60,274 nt of DNA from a virus. The notes under the pieces are model-generated. The model saw only the letters and a program-made list of their open reading frames with translations, was not told the origin of the DNA and did no database searches. The stretch is taken from positions 1-60,274 of the IMG/VR virus record IMGVR_UViG_3300027976_000041; one strand, 5' to 3'. A program made the translations under genes and the position numbers. This document shows positions 35,009-42,718 of the stretch, in pieces (position 1 is the stretch's first letter; the number at the start of each line of letters is the position of its first letter).

Positions 35009-35309
35009 TGAAGATCGTCATTTCATAACCAGCCAGAATGGGCGTGTATTTGAGATCAAACTCCGTCATCACGGGCTTCAGGATCCAGCCTAGCTGGCAG
35101 CCTGGGCAATCACCGGTCACATACCACACGGTAACATTTCCTGTATTCTCGTTGCGAATGGCGATGCCGCGGTCGTATGCGTCGCCGTAGAGCCGGAGGA
35201 ATAAATCGTTAGTAGGAAAGTCGGAACGTTCGGCCGACAGGGTTTTGCGCTTAGAGTCGTGCGCAAACATCTTTGAATTCCATTCGACGAGAGGGAGAAA
35301 TTTTGCCAT
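35001..35309 (-). CDS. unknown early protein with CPGC motif
   Basis: 102 residues. TGDCPGCQLGWILKP includes a CPGC pair that could bind metal or form a disulfide. AAGGAAAC lies upstream of the ATG, and the promoter at 35331-35359 leaves a 21-base leader. Confidence 0.65.
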   Translation of the reverse strand: MAKFLPLVEWNSKMFAHDSKRKTLSAERSDFPTNDLFLRLYGDAYDRGIAIRNENTGNVTVWYVTGDCPGCQLGWILKPVMTEFDLKYTPILAGYEMTIFND

Positions 35310-35330
35310 TTTGTTTCCTTATATGAGTTT

Positions 35331-35359
35331 ATTATAACACAAACAAGAATAAAAGTAAA
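35331..35359 (-). promoter_or_regulatory. early sigma70-type promoter
   Basis: TTTACT (35354-35359), 17 bp, TATAAT (35331-35336), minus strand, extended -10 TGT. Nearly identical to 34587-34615. Confidence 0.85.
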
Positions 35360-35364
35360 CTACA

Positions 35365-35622
35365 TTATTTCGGCCCCCAAAGTTCTATCTTAAAGTATAT
35401 TTTCTTTGTTTCAAAGCTTTTTAACTTTGTCATAAAATTGACTTTGATATCAAGGAGTTCCATATTATCCCTGTCTTGAATTAGTCGATTGAGAAACTCA
35501 ACTTCACCCTTGGATAATTCTGTAACCTCAAAATAAAATTGTGGGAACTTCTTGAGTTTCCACAATGCACGATTCAGCGATGGCAACGTGCCGTAAGCTA
35601 TTTCCCAGCAGATATCTTTCAT
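35365..35622 (-). CDS. unknown protein
   Basis: 85 residues. Helical N terminus (SLNRALWKLKKFPQF) and a charged beta-rich C terminus. The start overlaps the epimerase-like gene's stop as ATGA, so it may be coexpressed with the sugar genes. No family recognised. Confidence 0.6.
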   Translation of the reverse strand: MKDICWEIAYGTLPSLNRALWKLKKFPQFYFEVTELSKGEVEFLNRLIQDRDNMELLDIKVNFMTKLKSFETKKIYFKIELWGPK

Positions 35623-36473
35623 ACAGTCTCCATAATTGTCTTAATGTAGCCACGAACATTTCGTTTAGCCGACCACCCTAGACTTTGCGTCTTATAAGTG
35701 GAAAGGGTCGCTTCCATACGATTGCCGGCACGGTGCGCCATCATCTCAATTTCACCGCCAAACATTTTTGCTATATCAAGTACAGAATATGTTTCTTCAG
35801 AGCCGATACTATATCCATCACCGATGCCATTTTGTCCAACCAATATTAAGCCATCAACAATATCATCCACGTGGGTAAAGTTACGAAGCTGTGAACCCGG
35901 CGAAGTTATCGTCAGGGCTTTGCCATTTTTTGCTAGTCGAGCAAACTTTGCTATCAGCGTGGCATATTTGCCATCGGCGATCTCATTTTTCCCGTAGACA
36001 TTGTAGAAGTAGGTGATAGCATAATCAAGACCAAACCATATCCCATAATTCTTTACGAGCTCAGTGTTCTTTGCTTTCGTGAATGCATAGGGCGAACTGT
36101 CGGCACCGATATCACCAAATTTGGTAGAGGAACCTGCGTAGATAAGTTTGGCTTTTTTCGACCGAGCGAATTCAAGAACTTCAAAAGACCCTGTCGAATT
36201 AGATTCCCATACTTGCCGTATATCATCGAATGACTGTTCGACTCGAGGATATTCACCAAGATGGTAAATAGAGGTCGGCTTAAAATCAAGTTCAAAAATA
36301 TCGGCTGTATGCATATCATGATAGCTCACACCGGGTACGTGATTCGATCGAGAACCGGTACTATAATTATCAACTGATACCACGTTATGGCCAGTTTTCA
36401 CTAGTCGTTCACATAAATTACTACCAATAAAGCCTGCTCCGCCAGTTATTAGAATGTTCGTTCGTTCGTCCAT
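35619..36473 (-). CDS. NAD-dependent sugar-nucleotide epimerase/dehydratase (extended SDR)
   Basis: 284 residues. Rossmann motif ITGGAGFIGSNL at residues 9-20, NAD-specific Asp in VVSVDNYSTGS, the catalytic YAFTK (YxxxK) near residue 129, and LRNFTHVDDIVDGL in the substrate domain. The family includes UDP-glucose 4-epimerase, dTDP-glucose dehydratase and UDP-glucuronate decarboxylase. The sequence alone does not decide which. It lies beside a UDP-sugar dehydrogenase-like gene and close to a glycosyltransferase, suggesting a sugar-donor pathway. Confidence 0.88.
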   Translation of the reverse strand: MDERTNILITGGAGFIGSNLCERLVKTGHNVVSVDNYSTGSRSNHVPGVSYHDMHTADIFELDFKPTSIYHLGEYPRVEQSFDDIRQVWESNSTGSFEVLEFARSKKAKLIYAGSSTKFGDIGADSSPYAFTKAKNTELVKNYGIWFGLDYAITYFYNVYGKNEIADGKYATLIAKFARLAKNGKALTITSPGSQLRNFTHVDDIVDGLILVGQNGIGDGYSIGSEETYSVLDIAKMFGGEIEMMAHRAGNRMEATLSTYKTQSLGWSAKRNVRGYIKTIMETV

Positions 36474-36490
36474 AATCGCCTAAAAATTAA

Positions 36491-36519
36491 ATTATAACAC
36501 CACTTCGGTAAAATAGAAA
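36491..36519 (-). promoter_or_regulatory. early promoter for the epimerase gene
   Basis: TATAAT at 36491-36496 with TG upstream; TTTCTA at 36514-36519 is a weak -35 at 17 bp. Leader of 17 bases to the epimerase ATG. Confidence 0.65.
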
Positions 36520-36590
36520 TAAACTACCGTTCTTCATACATTCCAATCGCGGAAAACCGTTCTTTCAGTTCAACGAGTTCTAAGTCATGA
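36520..36590. other. short gap between sugar genes
   Basis: A minus-strand frame here reads HDLELVELKERFSAIGMYEE and then stops, but no usable start codon precedes it. It may be the tail of a decayed gene. Nothing else seen. Confidence 0.3.
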
Positions 36591-37418
36591 TTATAGTTTC
36601 ACGTGTTGAGCTATCTCTCTTTCTAAAAGATTTGAATACCCACCACGAATGATCTTATTCACTCGAATTACTTCATCTAAAATGGTGAGTTTACAATCTG
36701 AAAAGTGAGAAAATGCTGCTGTATCTTTGAGGAAACAACTGCCTCCGGCTCCATACCGACCATCATTACCTGGAACCATTGTGTGACCGGGCGCAATTCG
36801 CGGGTCTGTCGTTACTGCTTCGCGAACGGTATTATAATCGGCGCCATACTTCGAACACAATGCTTCTATCTGATTGAAGAATAAAACCTTAGCCGTCAAA
36901 AATGAGTTCATCGTATACTTTACAAATGAGGCTTCAACAGCACTCATGTGGAAACGCGGCGCATCATTGTTACAGATTGACGCGTGGATGTATAACAGCT
37001 CCAGTTTCCTGGTCTGTTCAAGTTCACCACCGAATACATGCATAATTGGCCACTCGAAATCTCGTAATGCGTTACGTTCTGTTAAAAATTCTGGGTTATA
37101 GATAAAGTTCGTATAACGTACAGCTAATTTCTCAACGATATCGGGTACTACTGTGGATTTAAGAACCAGAAGAGTTTCCAAATATCTCAATTCAAACAAA
37201 ACCTTTTCAACAATAGATGCGTCAATTACACCATCACTCCCCATAGGAGTTGGAACACAAATAAAAATGGCGTCAAATTTCTCTTTGGTTTGAACCATAT
37301 CTGCGGTTGATGTTCCTAATAACGGGTCAGCTATTATTAAATTACAACCTTGAAACCCATGTGCTACAGCTCGTCCAACGAAGCCGTATCCAATTATTCC
37401 AATATTTGCTTTTTTCAT
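36591..37418 (-). CDS. UDP-glucose/GDP-mannose dehydrogenase-family protein, short
   Basis: 275 residues. Rossmann start IGIIGYGFVGRAVA, IFICVPTPMGSDG, LKSTVVP, NPEFLTERNALRDF and the catalytic-Cys motif GAGGSCFLKDTAAF are all present. Typical members have 380-450 residues; the C-terminal UDP-binding domain is missing or reduced here. Family members oxidise UDP-glucose to UDP-glucuronate, or similar sugars. AGGA precedes the ATG. It could supply an unusual sugar donor for the nearby glycosyltransferase. Confidence 0.88.
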   Translation of the reverse strand: MKKANIGIIGYGFVGRAVAHGFQGCNLIIADPLLGTSTADMVQTKEKFDAIFICVPTPMGSDGVIDASIVEKVLFELRYLETLLVLKSTVVPDIVEKLAVRYTNFIYNPEFLTERNALRDFEWPIMHVFGGELEQTRKLELLYIHASICNNDAPRFHMSAVEASFVKYTMNSFLTAKVLFFNQIEALCSKYGADYNTVREAVTTDPRIAPGHTMVPGNDGRYGAGGSCFLKDTAAFSHFSDCKLTILDEVIRVNKIIRGGYSNLLEREIAQHVKL

Positions 37419-37456
37419 GTTGTTCCTAAAAATTCTGACAGGGGTTCGTTAACTGA
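37419..37456 (-). pseudogene. leftover 3' end of a duplicated small gene
   Basis: The minus strand here reads VNEPLSEFL just before the dehydrogenase start. This matches the C terminus VNEPLLEFF of the 76-residue gene at 38043-38273, including the following leader up to the ATG. The copy has no body. Confidence 0.5.
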
Positions 37457-37464
37457 CTTTACCT

Positions 37465-38034
37465 TCACTCGCATGAATATGTGTCGAACTGACGTTTCAA
37501 GTCAGTTGGGGCAATCATATCCCAGTTGTTCGTGTGCGACTGTTCTTTGAATATCAAATGGTTTGTTGGCAACACTGCGAGACGATCATTTTTAAGTTTG
37601 ACGAAACTGAACTCTTTGGCTTGCTCTGGGTACAAAGAAAAACTATCACTCACCGGGGCAACTGTAAATAGGTAAGTCCCCGGTATTGTACGTTTATTGC
37701 CGTGCACGTCAATGCGTGCAGCGATTTCCAAATCCGACAAATATTCATATCGAATCGTCGAAAATCTTTCGCCGTAGCAGTTCCAAGCCTGCGCATCTTT
37801 CGGAGTCCACAAAGGTTCAGGAGTTTTTGAGAATGCCAAGGCGTGTACGGGGACATTGCGGTAGACCGCGCCGGATTTGAGCAGCACCGTGCAACCCCAG
37901 ACGCGACCTCGCATCGAAACCAGACCGTACCAAACAGCCTCTATAAATCCAATAGGTTGTGTGTGCGTGAACGTGGTATCGACAAAAATATATTGATGTT
38001 TAGGCAGCTCGCCTACAAGGGTGTAATCTGACAT
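37465..38034 (-). CDS. unknown protein
   Basis: 189 residues. Beta-rich, Trp- and Tyr-rich (FIEAVWYGLVSMRGRVWGCT, VPVHALAFS). The layout resembles conserved phage proteins of unknown function. No enzymatic motif found. It lies between the dehydrogenase and the two related small genes. Confidence 0.65.
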   Translation of the reverse strand: MSDYTLVGELPKHQYIFVDTTFTHTQPIGFIEAVWYGLVSMRGRVWGCTVLLKSGAVYRNVPVHALAFSKTPEPLWTPKDAQAWNCYGERFSTIRYEYLSDLEIAARIDVHGNKRTIPGTYLFTVAPVSDSFSLYPEQAKEFSFVKLKNDRLAVLPTNHLIFKEQSHTNNWDMIAPTDLKRQFDTYSCE

Positions 38035-38042
38035 TGTTGTTT

Positions 38043-38273
38043 CTAAAAAAATTCTAACAGGGGTTCGTTAACCGCACTGTCGATAGACCATTTTAATTTT
38101 GTCACGGAATGCTTCTTCATAGCCTTCAGGTGTGGTGTACCAAGCAAATCTGCGAACTTTGCCAGATCAGTCTTATTACGAATCCGCACCATAATAAAGC
38201 GACCTTCGCCGCGTGACATTCGTTCAACTTCCGGAGACGGTTTTGTAAAATCTTCGGGTTCGTTATATAGCAT
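38043..38273 (-). CDS. small protein, paralogue of the next gene
   Basis: 76 residues. The core FIMVRIRNKTDLAKFADLLG followed by a Lys-rich segment resembles YVVEVCMQTEADMKKFCELTG in the upstream 88-residue protein. Both look like a small phage family with one beta-alpha unit. GAGGAC precedes the ATG. Confidence 0.65.
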   Translation of the reverse strand: MLYNEPEDFTKPSPEVERMSRGEGRFIMVRIRNKTDLAKFADLLGTPHLKAMKKHSVTKLKWSIDSAVNEPLLEFF

Positions 38274-38275
38274 AT

Positions 38276-38542
38276 TTAGTCCTCTTCAATCCACACAAAT
38301 AATGCATTTGAACCACGTTCCCCAGGGTCCAGGCGGGGAAACCATATTGACTTGGCGCTTCTGATACCGTTCTCTAGGATACTCTCGATCCCTGTCAGTT
38401 CGCAAAACTTTTTCATATCTGCTTCTGTTTGCATGCAAACTTCTACAACATAGGGCGCCTCAAATGCTTCTTGTTCATATGGGGGAAACCCAAGATAACC
38501 AATACGGTTTATTGTTTTGGCTCCAAAAAATTCTGTCGTCAT
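38276..38542 (-). CDS. small protein, phage family of unknown function
   Basis: 88 residues from the ATG at 38540-38542, overlapping the glycosyltransferase stop as ATGA with GGAG upstream. It carries DMKKFCELTG and AKSIWFPRL, a FA-LTG...KSIWFP pattern seen in many small phage proteins. Confidence 0.7.
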   Translation of the reverse strand: MTTEFFGAKTINRIGYLGFPPYEQEAFEAPYVVEVCMQTEADMKKFCELTGIESILENGIRSAKSIWFPRLDPGERGSNALFVWIEED

Positions 38543-39477
38543 TCTAACTCCATTCGCACTTCGGTCATTGTTGTATTCGTATAAGATCCACAAATATTCT
38601 TTGGGTTATTCAACTTAACCAACTTAAGTTTAGTATCATATTCATCGGGCCAGGTGCAACCATCTTTCAAGATAAGCCTATTATTCTTTTGAAAATGCGA
38701 ATAATCTACCTGGTGATGGTGTCGCCCCCATTTAGTAGTTAGCTCAACACAATCTGGATGCGCGCGATGCAGAGATGCAGCAAATGAATATCGGTTATCG
38801 AAATCCTTCTTATCACCAATCTTATAGATAGCCTCAGTATTTCCACCCTTCATCTGATTGGTTGCAGCTTTACCAACAGCGAATGAATTCAATAAAATTG
38901 TGCAATAGCCTTTTTTTAAGAGCTGAAGGGATAAATCTGTATCTTCATTGAATGGTGCGGGTTTGTTATCCCATTCAAGAACTCGCCAACGTTCAGAAAT
39001 GGAGTTATCCAAGAGGATACACGAGTAGATTCTCGTGTTATAATAAGCGGGCTCCTTTTTAACGAATGATGGGCAGAAGAAGTGATAGTTCAGACCGCTC
39101 ATTTTTACATTAGTAAAGCGATCCGTATAATCTTCTAATACTCGAAATGGTACAGATGATCTAACACGCAATTTAGTATTTTGGTGGATACGATATAGAT
39201 ATCTAAAGTTATCGTCGCACACCCAATGCCGCTTGTGCCCTTCGGCTATAGAATGTTCCCAGATCCAATTGCGAGCGGGGATGCCACCAAGCCCAAGATT
39301 TTTGAATGGTAGTACCAGAATCTTCTTTGGATTGATGACTGAGGCATATTTGTCGTATTCTTGTTCTTCGATTACGATTCTATAATCCATGTCGTTTTCT
39401 TCGAATGTTTTTGACGTCATTCGAGATTCCCATCTGCCCTTTGAGAGGATGTAGATAGGGTAGCGGGTTTGCTTCAT
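38539..39477 (-). CDS. TET-associated-type glycosyltransferase (probable DNA-base glycosyltransferase)
   Basis: 312 residues. Motifs follow the TAGT family: YPIYILSKGRWESRMTS, IVIEEQEYDKYA, LVLPFKNLGLGGIPARNWIW, HWVCDDNF (metal-binding DDN replacing DxD), NTRIYSCILLDN, FNEDTDLSLQLLKKGYCT and MKGGNTEAIY. In other phages this family sits near TET/JBP oxygenases or modified-base pathways and is thought to add sugars to hydroxymethylated bases. No TET enzyme or base hydroxymethylase is visible here. The two sugar-nucleotide enzymes at 35619-37418 are plausible donor makers. Confidence 0.85.
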   Translation of the reverse strand: MKQTRYPIYILSKGRWESRMTSKTFEENDMDYRIVIEEQEYDKYASVINPKKILVLPFKNLGLGGIPARNWIWEHSIAEGHKRHWVCDDNFRYLYRIHQNTKLRVRSSVPFRVLEDYTDRFTNVKMSGLNYHFFCPSFVKKEPAYYNTRIYSCILLDNSISERWRVLEWDNKPAPFNEDTDLSLQLLKKGYCTILLNSFAVGKAATNQMKGGNTEAIYKIGDKKDFDNRYSFAASLHRAHPDCVELTTKWGRHHHQVDYSHFQKNNRLILKDGCTWPDEYDTKLKLVKLNNPKNICGSYTNTTMTEVRMELE

Positions 39478-39509
39478 TTAATCTTTCGCGTTGTTCATTG
39501 TATAGTTTA

Positions 39510-39538
39510 ATTATAACTTATCTTTGGGAAACCAGAAA
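39510..39538 (-). promoter_or_regulatory. early promoter for the glycosyltransferase gene
   Basis: TATAAT at 39510-39515 and TTTCTG at 39533-39538 (17 bp), a weaker member of the family without the extended -10. The leader to the ATG at 39477 is about 32 bases. Confidence 0.6.
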
Positions 39539-39542
39539 TAAA

Positions 39543-40337
39543 CTATACCATAGCCGTGAGTTCTGCCAAACTAATGATTTTGATACCGAGATCACGGGCT
39601 TTCTGAGTTTTTCCTGAGGTTGAATGAATATCCTTACACACAAGAATCGTGATAGCCTTGGAGAAGTTTTCTACGACCTCACCACCCATCGACTGCACTT
39701 TGGCAATCATCTCAGGCGATAATCTAACACCTGTTGCGATAATCACTTCATTTATGAGAGCGCCTTTGCCGAGAACGACTGCTTTCGGTTGAACGAATTT
39801 AACTTTCGATTTGATGCGTTGATATATTGTGTTAGCAGAACTTGCATTGCAATGAAGTAATTCCGCCGATTTTACATCATAGCCTTGGAGCTCACAGTAT
39901 TCCTCAACCGAAACCCGTCCAGATAATACTTCCTCAACCGTGTACTTATCAAATACTACTTTGAGCTTTCGTTCGCCGAGCCCACGGCCAAATAAACCAA
40001 GCGCCGCGAACAAGCGTTGAGGCGTGGTTGATTCAAGAATCTTTTTCATCATGATCCCAGCTTTACGACCGTTTTCGCCGATAACTTCTTCTAGAACTTC
40101 TGGGTTGTTGATAATACCCACCGCGCTAAAGAAACCATGTTCAATCAGTTTTGCGACAGAACCTTCGCCAATCCAATCAATCTCCATCTTCGAGAAGAAA
40201 TATTGAAGCACCTTGGCGCGCTGTTCATCGGCGCCCTCGGCTGAAGTAGATACAAGATCAACACCCGTGGCATTCCATTCTACACCAGCTCTGCCTCCTG
40301 GGAATTGCCCGTAAAACCAATCATCATATGTTTGCAT
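39543..40337 (-). CDS. ligA: NAD-dependent DNA ligase, C-terminal half (HhH + BRCT)
   Basis: 264 residues. VEWNATGVDLV, QRAKVLQYFFSKMEIDWIGE, LFAALGLFGRGLGERKL and a BRCT domain (GVRLSPEMIAKVQSMGGEVV, AITILVCKDIHSTSGKTQKA) correspond to the part of bacterial LigA after the zinc finger. The adenylation and OB parts are in a separate gene at 41190-42278; the zinc-finger cysteines are absent from both. It has its own early promoter at 40369-40397, so it is probably expressed and may assemble with the N-terminal half. Confidence 0.9.
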   Translation of the reverse strand: MQTYDDWFYGQFPGGRAGVEWNATGVDLVSTSAEGADEQRAKVLQYFFSKMEIDWIGEGSVAKLIEHGFFSAVGIINNPEVLEEVIGENGRKAGIMMKKILESTTPQRLFAALGLFGRGLGERKLKVVFDKYTVEEVLSGRVSVEEYCELQGYDVKSAELLHCNASSANTIYQRIKSKVKFVQPKAVVLGKGALINEVIIATGVRLSPEMIAKVQSMGGEVVENFSKAITILVCKDIHSTSGKTQKARDLGIKIISLAELTAMV

Positions 40338-40356
40338 AATAAATCCGAAATAAAAA

Positions 40357-40377
40357 TGTTATAAATACATTATAACA
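40357..40377. repeat. inverted repeat under opposed promoters
   Basis: Perfect arms TGTTATAA and TTATAACA with a 5-base spacer. It contains the plus-strand late octamer and the minus-strand -10 box. Confidence 0.75.
40360..40367 (+). promoter_or_regulatory. T4-type late promoter for the homing endonuclease in the ligase gap
   Basis: Perfect TATAAATA on the plus strand, about 92 bases before the ATG at 40459. Confidence 0.65.
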
Positions 40378-40397
40378 CATTTTGTTATAAAAGTAAA
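40369..40397 (-). promoter_or_regulatory. early promoter for the ligase C-terminal half
   Basis: TTTACT (40392-40397), 17 bp, TATAAT (40369-40374) with extended TGT; leader of about 31 bases to the ATG at 40337. The -10 lies 1 base from the divergent late promoter. Confidence 0.8.
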
Positions 40398-40458
40398 AAG
40401 TGCCATCCACGGGCCTCGAGAGCCCCGACGACAGTACGCAACCCTACTAGGAGTCTTT

Positions 40459-41253
40459 ATGCGCAACAAAAATATTTATCAATTCAACTATGTCTACCGT
40501 ATTACCAACATAGTTACTAGTATGCATTATTACGGTTGTAGAAGCTGTGATATTGATCCAAAACTAGACCTTGGTATCAAATACTTTGGTTCACTTACGG
40601 GTGAAGTCGGTAAAGCCTTTAGAGCCGACCAAAAAGCAAATCCGTCAAAATTCAAGTATAAGATCGTTAGAATATTCACCACACGTGAATCTGCACTAAC
40701 ACTCGAAATAATGCTCCATGCTATGTTTGATGTTGGCCGCAACCAGAAATTCTACAATATAGCAAAACAGACATCAACTTGGTATGATAGAACTGGTGTG
40801 CCAGTTTCTCCAGAAGTTTTAGCAAAAAGGACTATCACGCTCGCAAGAAATAGAGCGGCCCCTGGTTACATACACCCGCTTAGTGGTAAGAAGCGTTCGG
40901 CCATTCATATAGCGAGTAGCATTACCGCTAGGGCGATAATTCGGGCTAAACCAGATTACATAAATCCTCAAAAGGGTAAAAAACACACGAAAGAACATAA
41001 TGCTAGTATTGCAGCCGGTATGGCAAAAGCTAACGCCGTTCCTGGGTATATAGATAAACGTACTGGCACAGTATGGTCAGAGGAAACTAAAATTAAGGCC
41101 GCAAAAATTCGAGCAAGAAGAAGGGCTGAACCGGATTATATCAGGCCCGTATATCGGACGAATGTTTTCGTCCGTAAAATGAAACGCTTTTATTGCAGGG
41201 GGCCTGGTTTACCAAACCCGATAATGGTTGGTATAACATCTCCCGCTCGGTGA
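40459..41253 (+). CDS. GIY-YIG-type homing endonuclease inserted in ligA
   Basis: 264 residues. The N-terminal 110 (YVYRITNIVTSMHYYGCRSC, IDPKLDLGIKYFGSLTGEVG, EIMLHAMFDV) form a GIY-YIG-like nuclease domain, close to that of the plus-strand gene at 45463. The C-terminal half has three repeats of the type A(P/K)PxYIxPxxGK with Lys-rich helices, probably DNA-binding. AGGAGTCTTTATG matches the start context of the sibling gene. The last 64 bases overlap the end of the ligase N-terminal half on the other strand, so its C terminus is read from antisense ligase sequence. Confidence 0.85.
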   Translation: MRNKNIYQFNYVYRITNIVTSMHYYGCRSCDIDPKLDLGIKYFGSLTGEVGKAFRADQKANPSKFKYKIVRIFTTRESALTLEIMLHAMFDVGRNQKFYNIAKQTSTWYDRTGVPVSPEVLAKRTITLARNRAAPGYIHPLSGKKRSAIHIASSITARAIIRAKPDYINPQKGKKHTKEHNASIAAGMAKANAVPGYIDKRTGTVWSEETKIKAAKIRARRRAEPDYIRPVYRTNVFVRKMKRFYCRGPGLPNPIMVGITSPAR

Positions 41254-42278
41254 ATCTTAACAATTGAACCCGGTTGAATTTTGTTATCATAAATGAATCG
41301 TGCATTAAAACCAGAGCATCTGGAGATAGTAACCCCGCCAATATACACTGGCTCGATAAGTATGACTGGTTTGTAAAAACTGTCTTTTGACACGGACCAC
41401 TCGATTCCTATCACCTCTGTTTCTACGGAGCTATTCACCAGTTTAATTTTTACTGAGTAATTAGGATTTAAATCATCGGATGTAGCATTGAACTTTCGAT
41501 ATTCAATACTATCAACATCGACTACCACACCATCGAGTTCGTATTCTGAGTGCTCGATCATCTGTGCGATTACCATTTCAACATCTTTATAAGTAAAATG
41601 GCAATTCTGTAAGTATGTAACTGGTGTGGTGAAGTTATAGTGCTGCGATAGTATACGCATCTGTGCACTCTTATCCATTAGATTTTTGTAATTGGCGAAC
41701 ATCTCGAACGCCACGAATTTAAAATATTTGTAAAGTTCGCCTTGACCTTTAGTCGAGTTTAAGAATCCTGCGACGAAGTTACGGGCATTAGCATACTCGC
41801 GGTCGGCTTCGGCCAGAAGCGCGGGCCAATCCTTTTTAGCAATCACCAATTCGCCCCGGATAAAACCTGTAAACTTATCTCCAGTATGGGCGGGAAGGCC
41901 AACCATCTTAGATGTATGACGGATATTGGATGCGCCATAAACTCCATCGCCACGAGACCAGGAATTGATCAGGACGCCGTTTTTGTATTCCAGCAGGCAA
42001 GAATTGCCGTCGATTTTTTCGGTGAACAGATATTCACGAGCCTTTGGAAAGTTGTTTTTCCAAGCCGACCACTCTTTTTCATTGCGAATTTGATTCAAAC
42101 TGCCCATCACCATAGGCAATTTTTCCTTGCCTGTGCGTTCGTTTGAACCAATGTGCTTCAGAATCTCGGGGTTGGTTTTGGATAGAGCAAGTTCGAATGC
42201 GTCGAACTCAGTATCCGTCATGATGGGATCGCCCGCGAAGTAGGATTTCTTCGCGGCGAAATATTTGGAAACAGTCAT
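41190..42278 (-). CDS. ligA: NAD-dependent DNA ligase, N-terminal half (adenylation + OB)
   Basis: 362 residues; complete LigA has about 670. YFAGDPIMTDTEFDAFE marks the NAD-binding Ia-type start; FTEKIDGNSCLLEY holds the AMP-accepting Lys (KIDG); GFIRGELV, YELDGVVVDVD and VKIKLVN are later nucleotidyltransferase motifs; VTISRCSGFNARFI and VKIHRAGDVIPTI are the OB fold. It then ends abruptly with IIGFGKPGPLQ where a zinc finger would follow. Zinc finger, HhH and BRCT are missing from this gene; the last two are encoded at 39543-40337. Confidence 0.92.
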   Translation of the reverse strand: MTVSKYFAAKKSYFAGDPIMTDTEFDAFELALSKTNPEILKHIGSNERTGKEKLPMVMGSLNQIRNEKEWSAWKNNFPKAREYLFTEKIDGNSCLLEYKNGVLINSWSRGDGVYGASNIRHTSKMVGLPAHTGDKFTGFIRGELVIAKKDWPALLAEADREYANARNFVAGFLNSTKGQGELYKYFKFVAFEMFANYKNLMDKSAQMRILSQHYNFTTPVTYLQNCHFTYKDVEMVIAQMIEHSEYELDGVVVDVDSIEYRKFNATSDDLNPNYSVKIKLVNSSVETEVIGIEWSVSKDSFYKPVILIEPVYIGGVTISRCSGFNARFIYDNKIQPGSIVKIHRAGDVIPTIIGFGKPGPLQ

Positions 42279-42280
42279 GA

Positions 42281-42511
42281 TTAGATATAGAAGGGGGTTT
42301 TGAATTCAAGTTTATTGTAAACAATTTCACGAACTGCGGTATCAAGACATTCGGCGAATTGTCCATCAAACTTTTCTGCGAGTTCTTCGAGTTCTTCAAG
42401 AACCTGTGGCCAGGTCAGTTTCAGAACCCAGGCCTCACGTACAATAGCGTGAACAGCATCGTCACCGAAGTCTGTATACATGCTATATTTGTTATCGACG
42501 AGATCGATCAT
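42281..42511 (-). CDS. unknown early protein
   Basis: 76 residues from the ATG at 42509-42511. Acidic, helical (TWPQVLEELEELAEKFDGQF). Ends 2 bases before the ligase start, so probably cotranscribed with it. Confidence 0.65.
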   Translation of the reverse strand: MIDLVDNKYSMYTDFGDDAVHAIVREAWVLKLTWPQVLEELEELAEKFDGQFAECLDTAVREIVYNKLEFKTPFYI

Positions 42512-42512
42512 T

Positions 42513-42701
42513 TTAGTTTCCGTTTCTGAAGTACTGAAGTGCAACTGATTCGGAAGAGCCGTGAACCATCAGTGATATTGCAGCCAGGGCCCGGCGCTCG
42601 ACCGTCTCAGCATAGCGGCGCTGTGTATAAGTTTTTGCCGTTATTTGATCTAAGCGAACTTTATCAATTATTCTGCCGAGTTTTTTAGTAAGATTTGTCA
42701 T
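42513..42701 (-). CDS. unknown early protein
   Basis: 62 residues from the ATG at 42699-42701 with AAGGAATCGG upstream. Basic N-terminal two thirds (KKLGRIIDKVRLDQITAKTY). Driven by the promoter at 42726-42754. Confidence 0.65.
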   Translation of the reverse strand: MTNLTKKLGRIIDKVRLDQITAKTYTQRRYAETVERRALAAISLMVHGSSESVALQYFRNGN

Positions 42702-42718
42702 TCCGATTCCTTGTTTTG

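Noticed and set aside
39543-42278. Split ligase as an intein or group I intron
   Set aside because: No intein N-terminal Cys block or C-terminal HN motif at the half junctions; the endonuclease is on the opposite strand and the C-half has its own promoter and start, so a simple gene split fits better. Intron splicing was not formally excluded.
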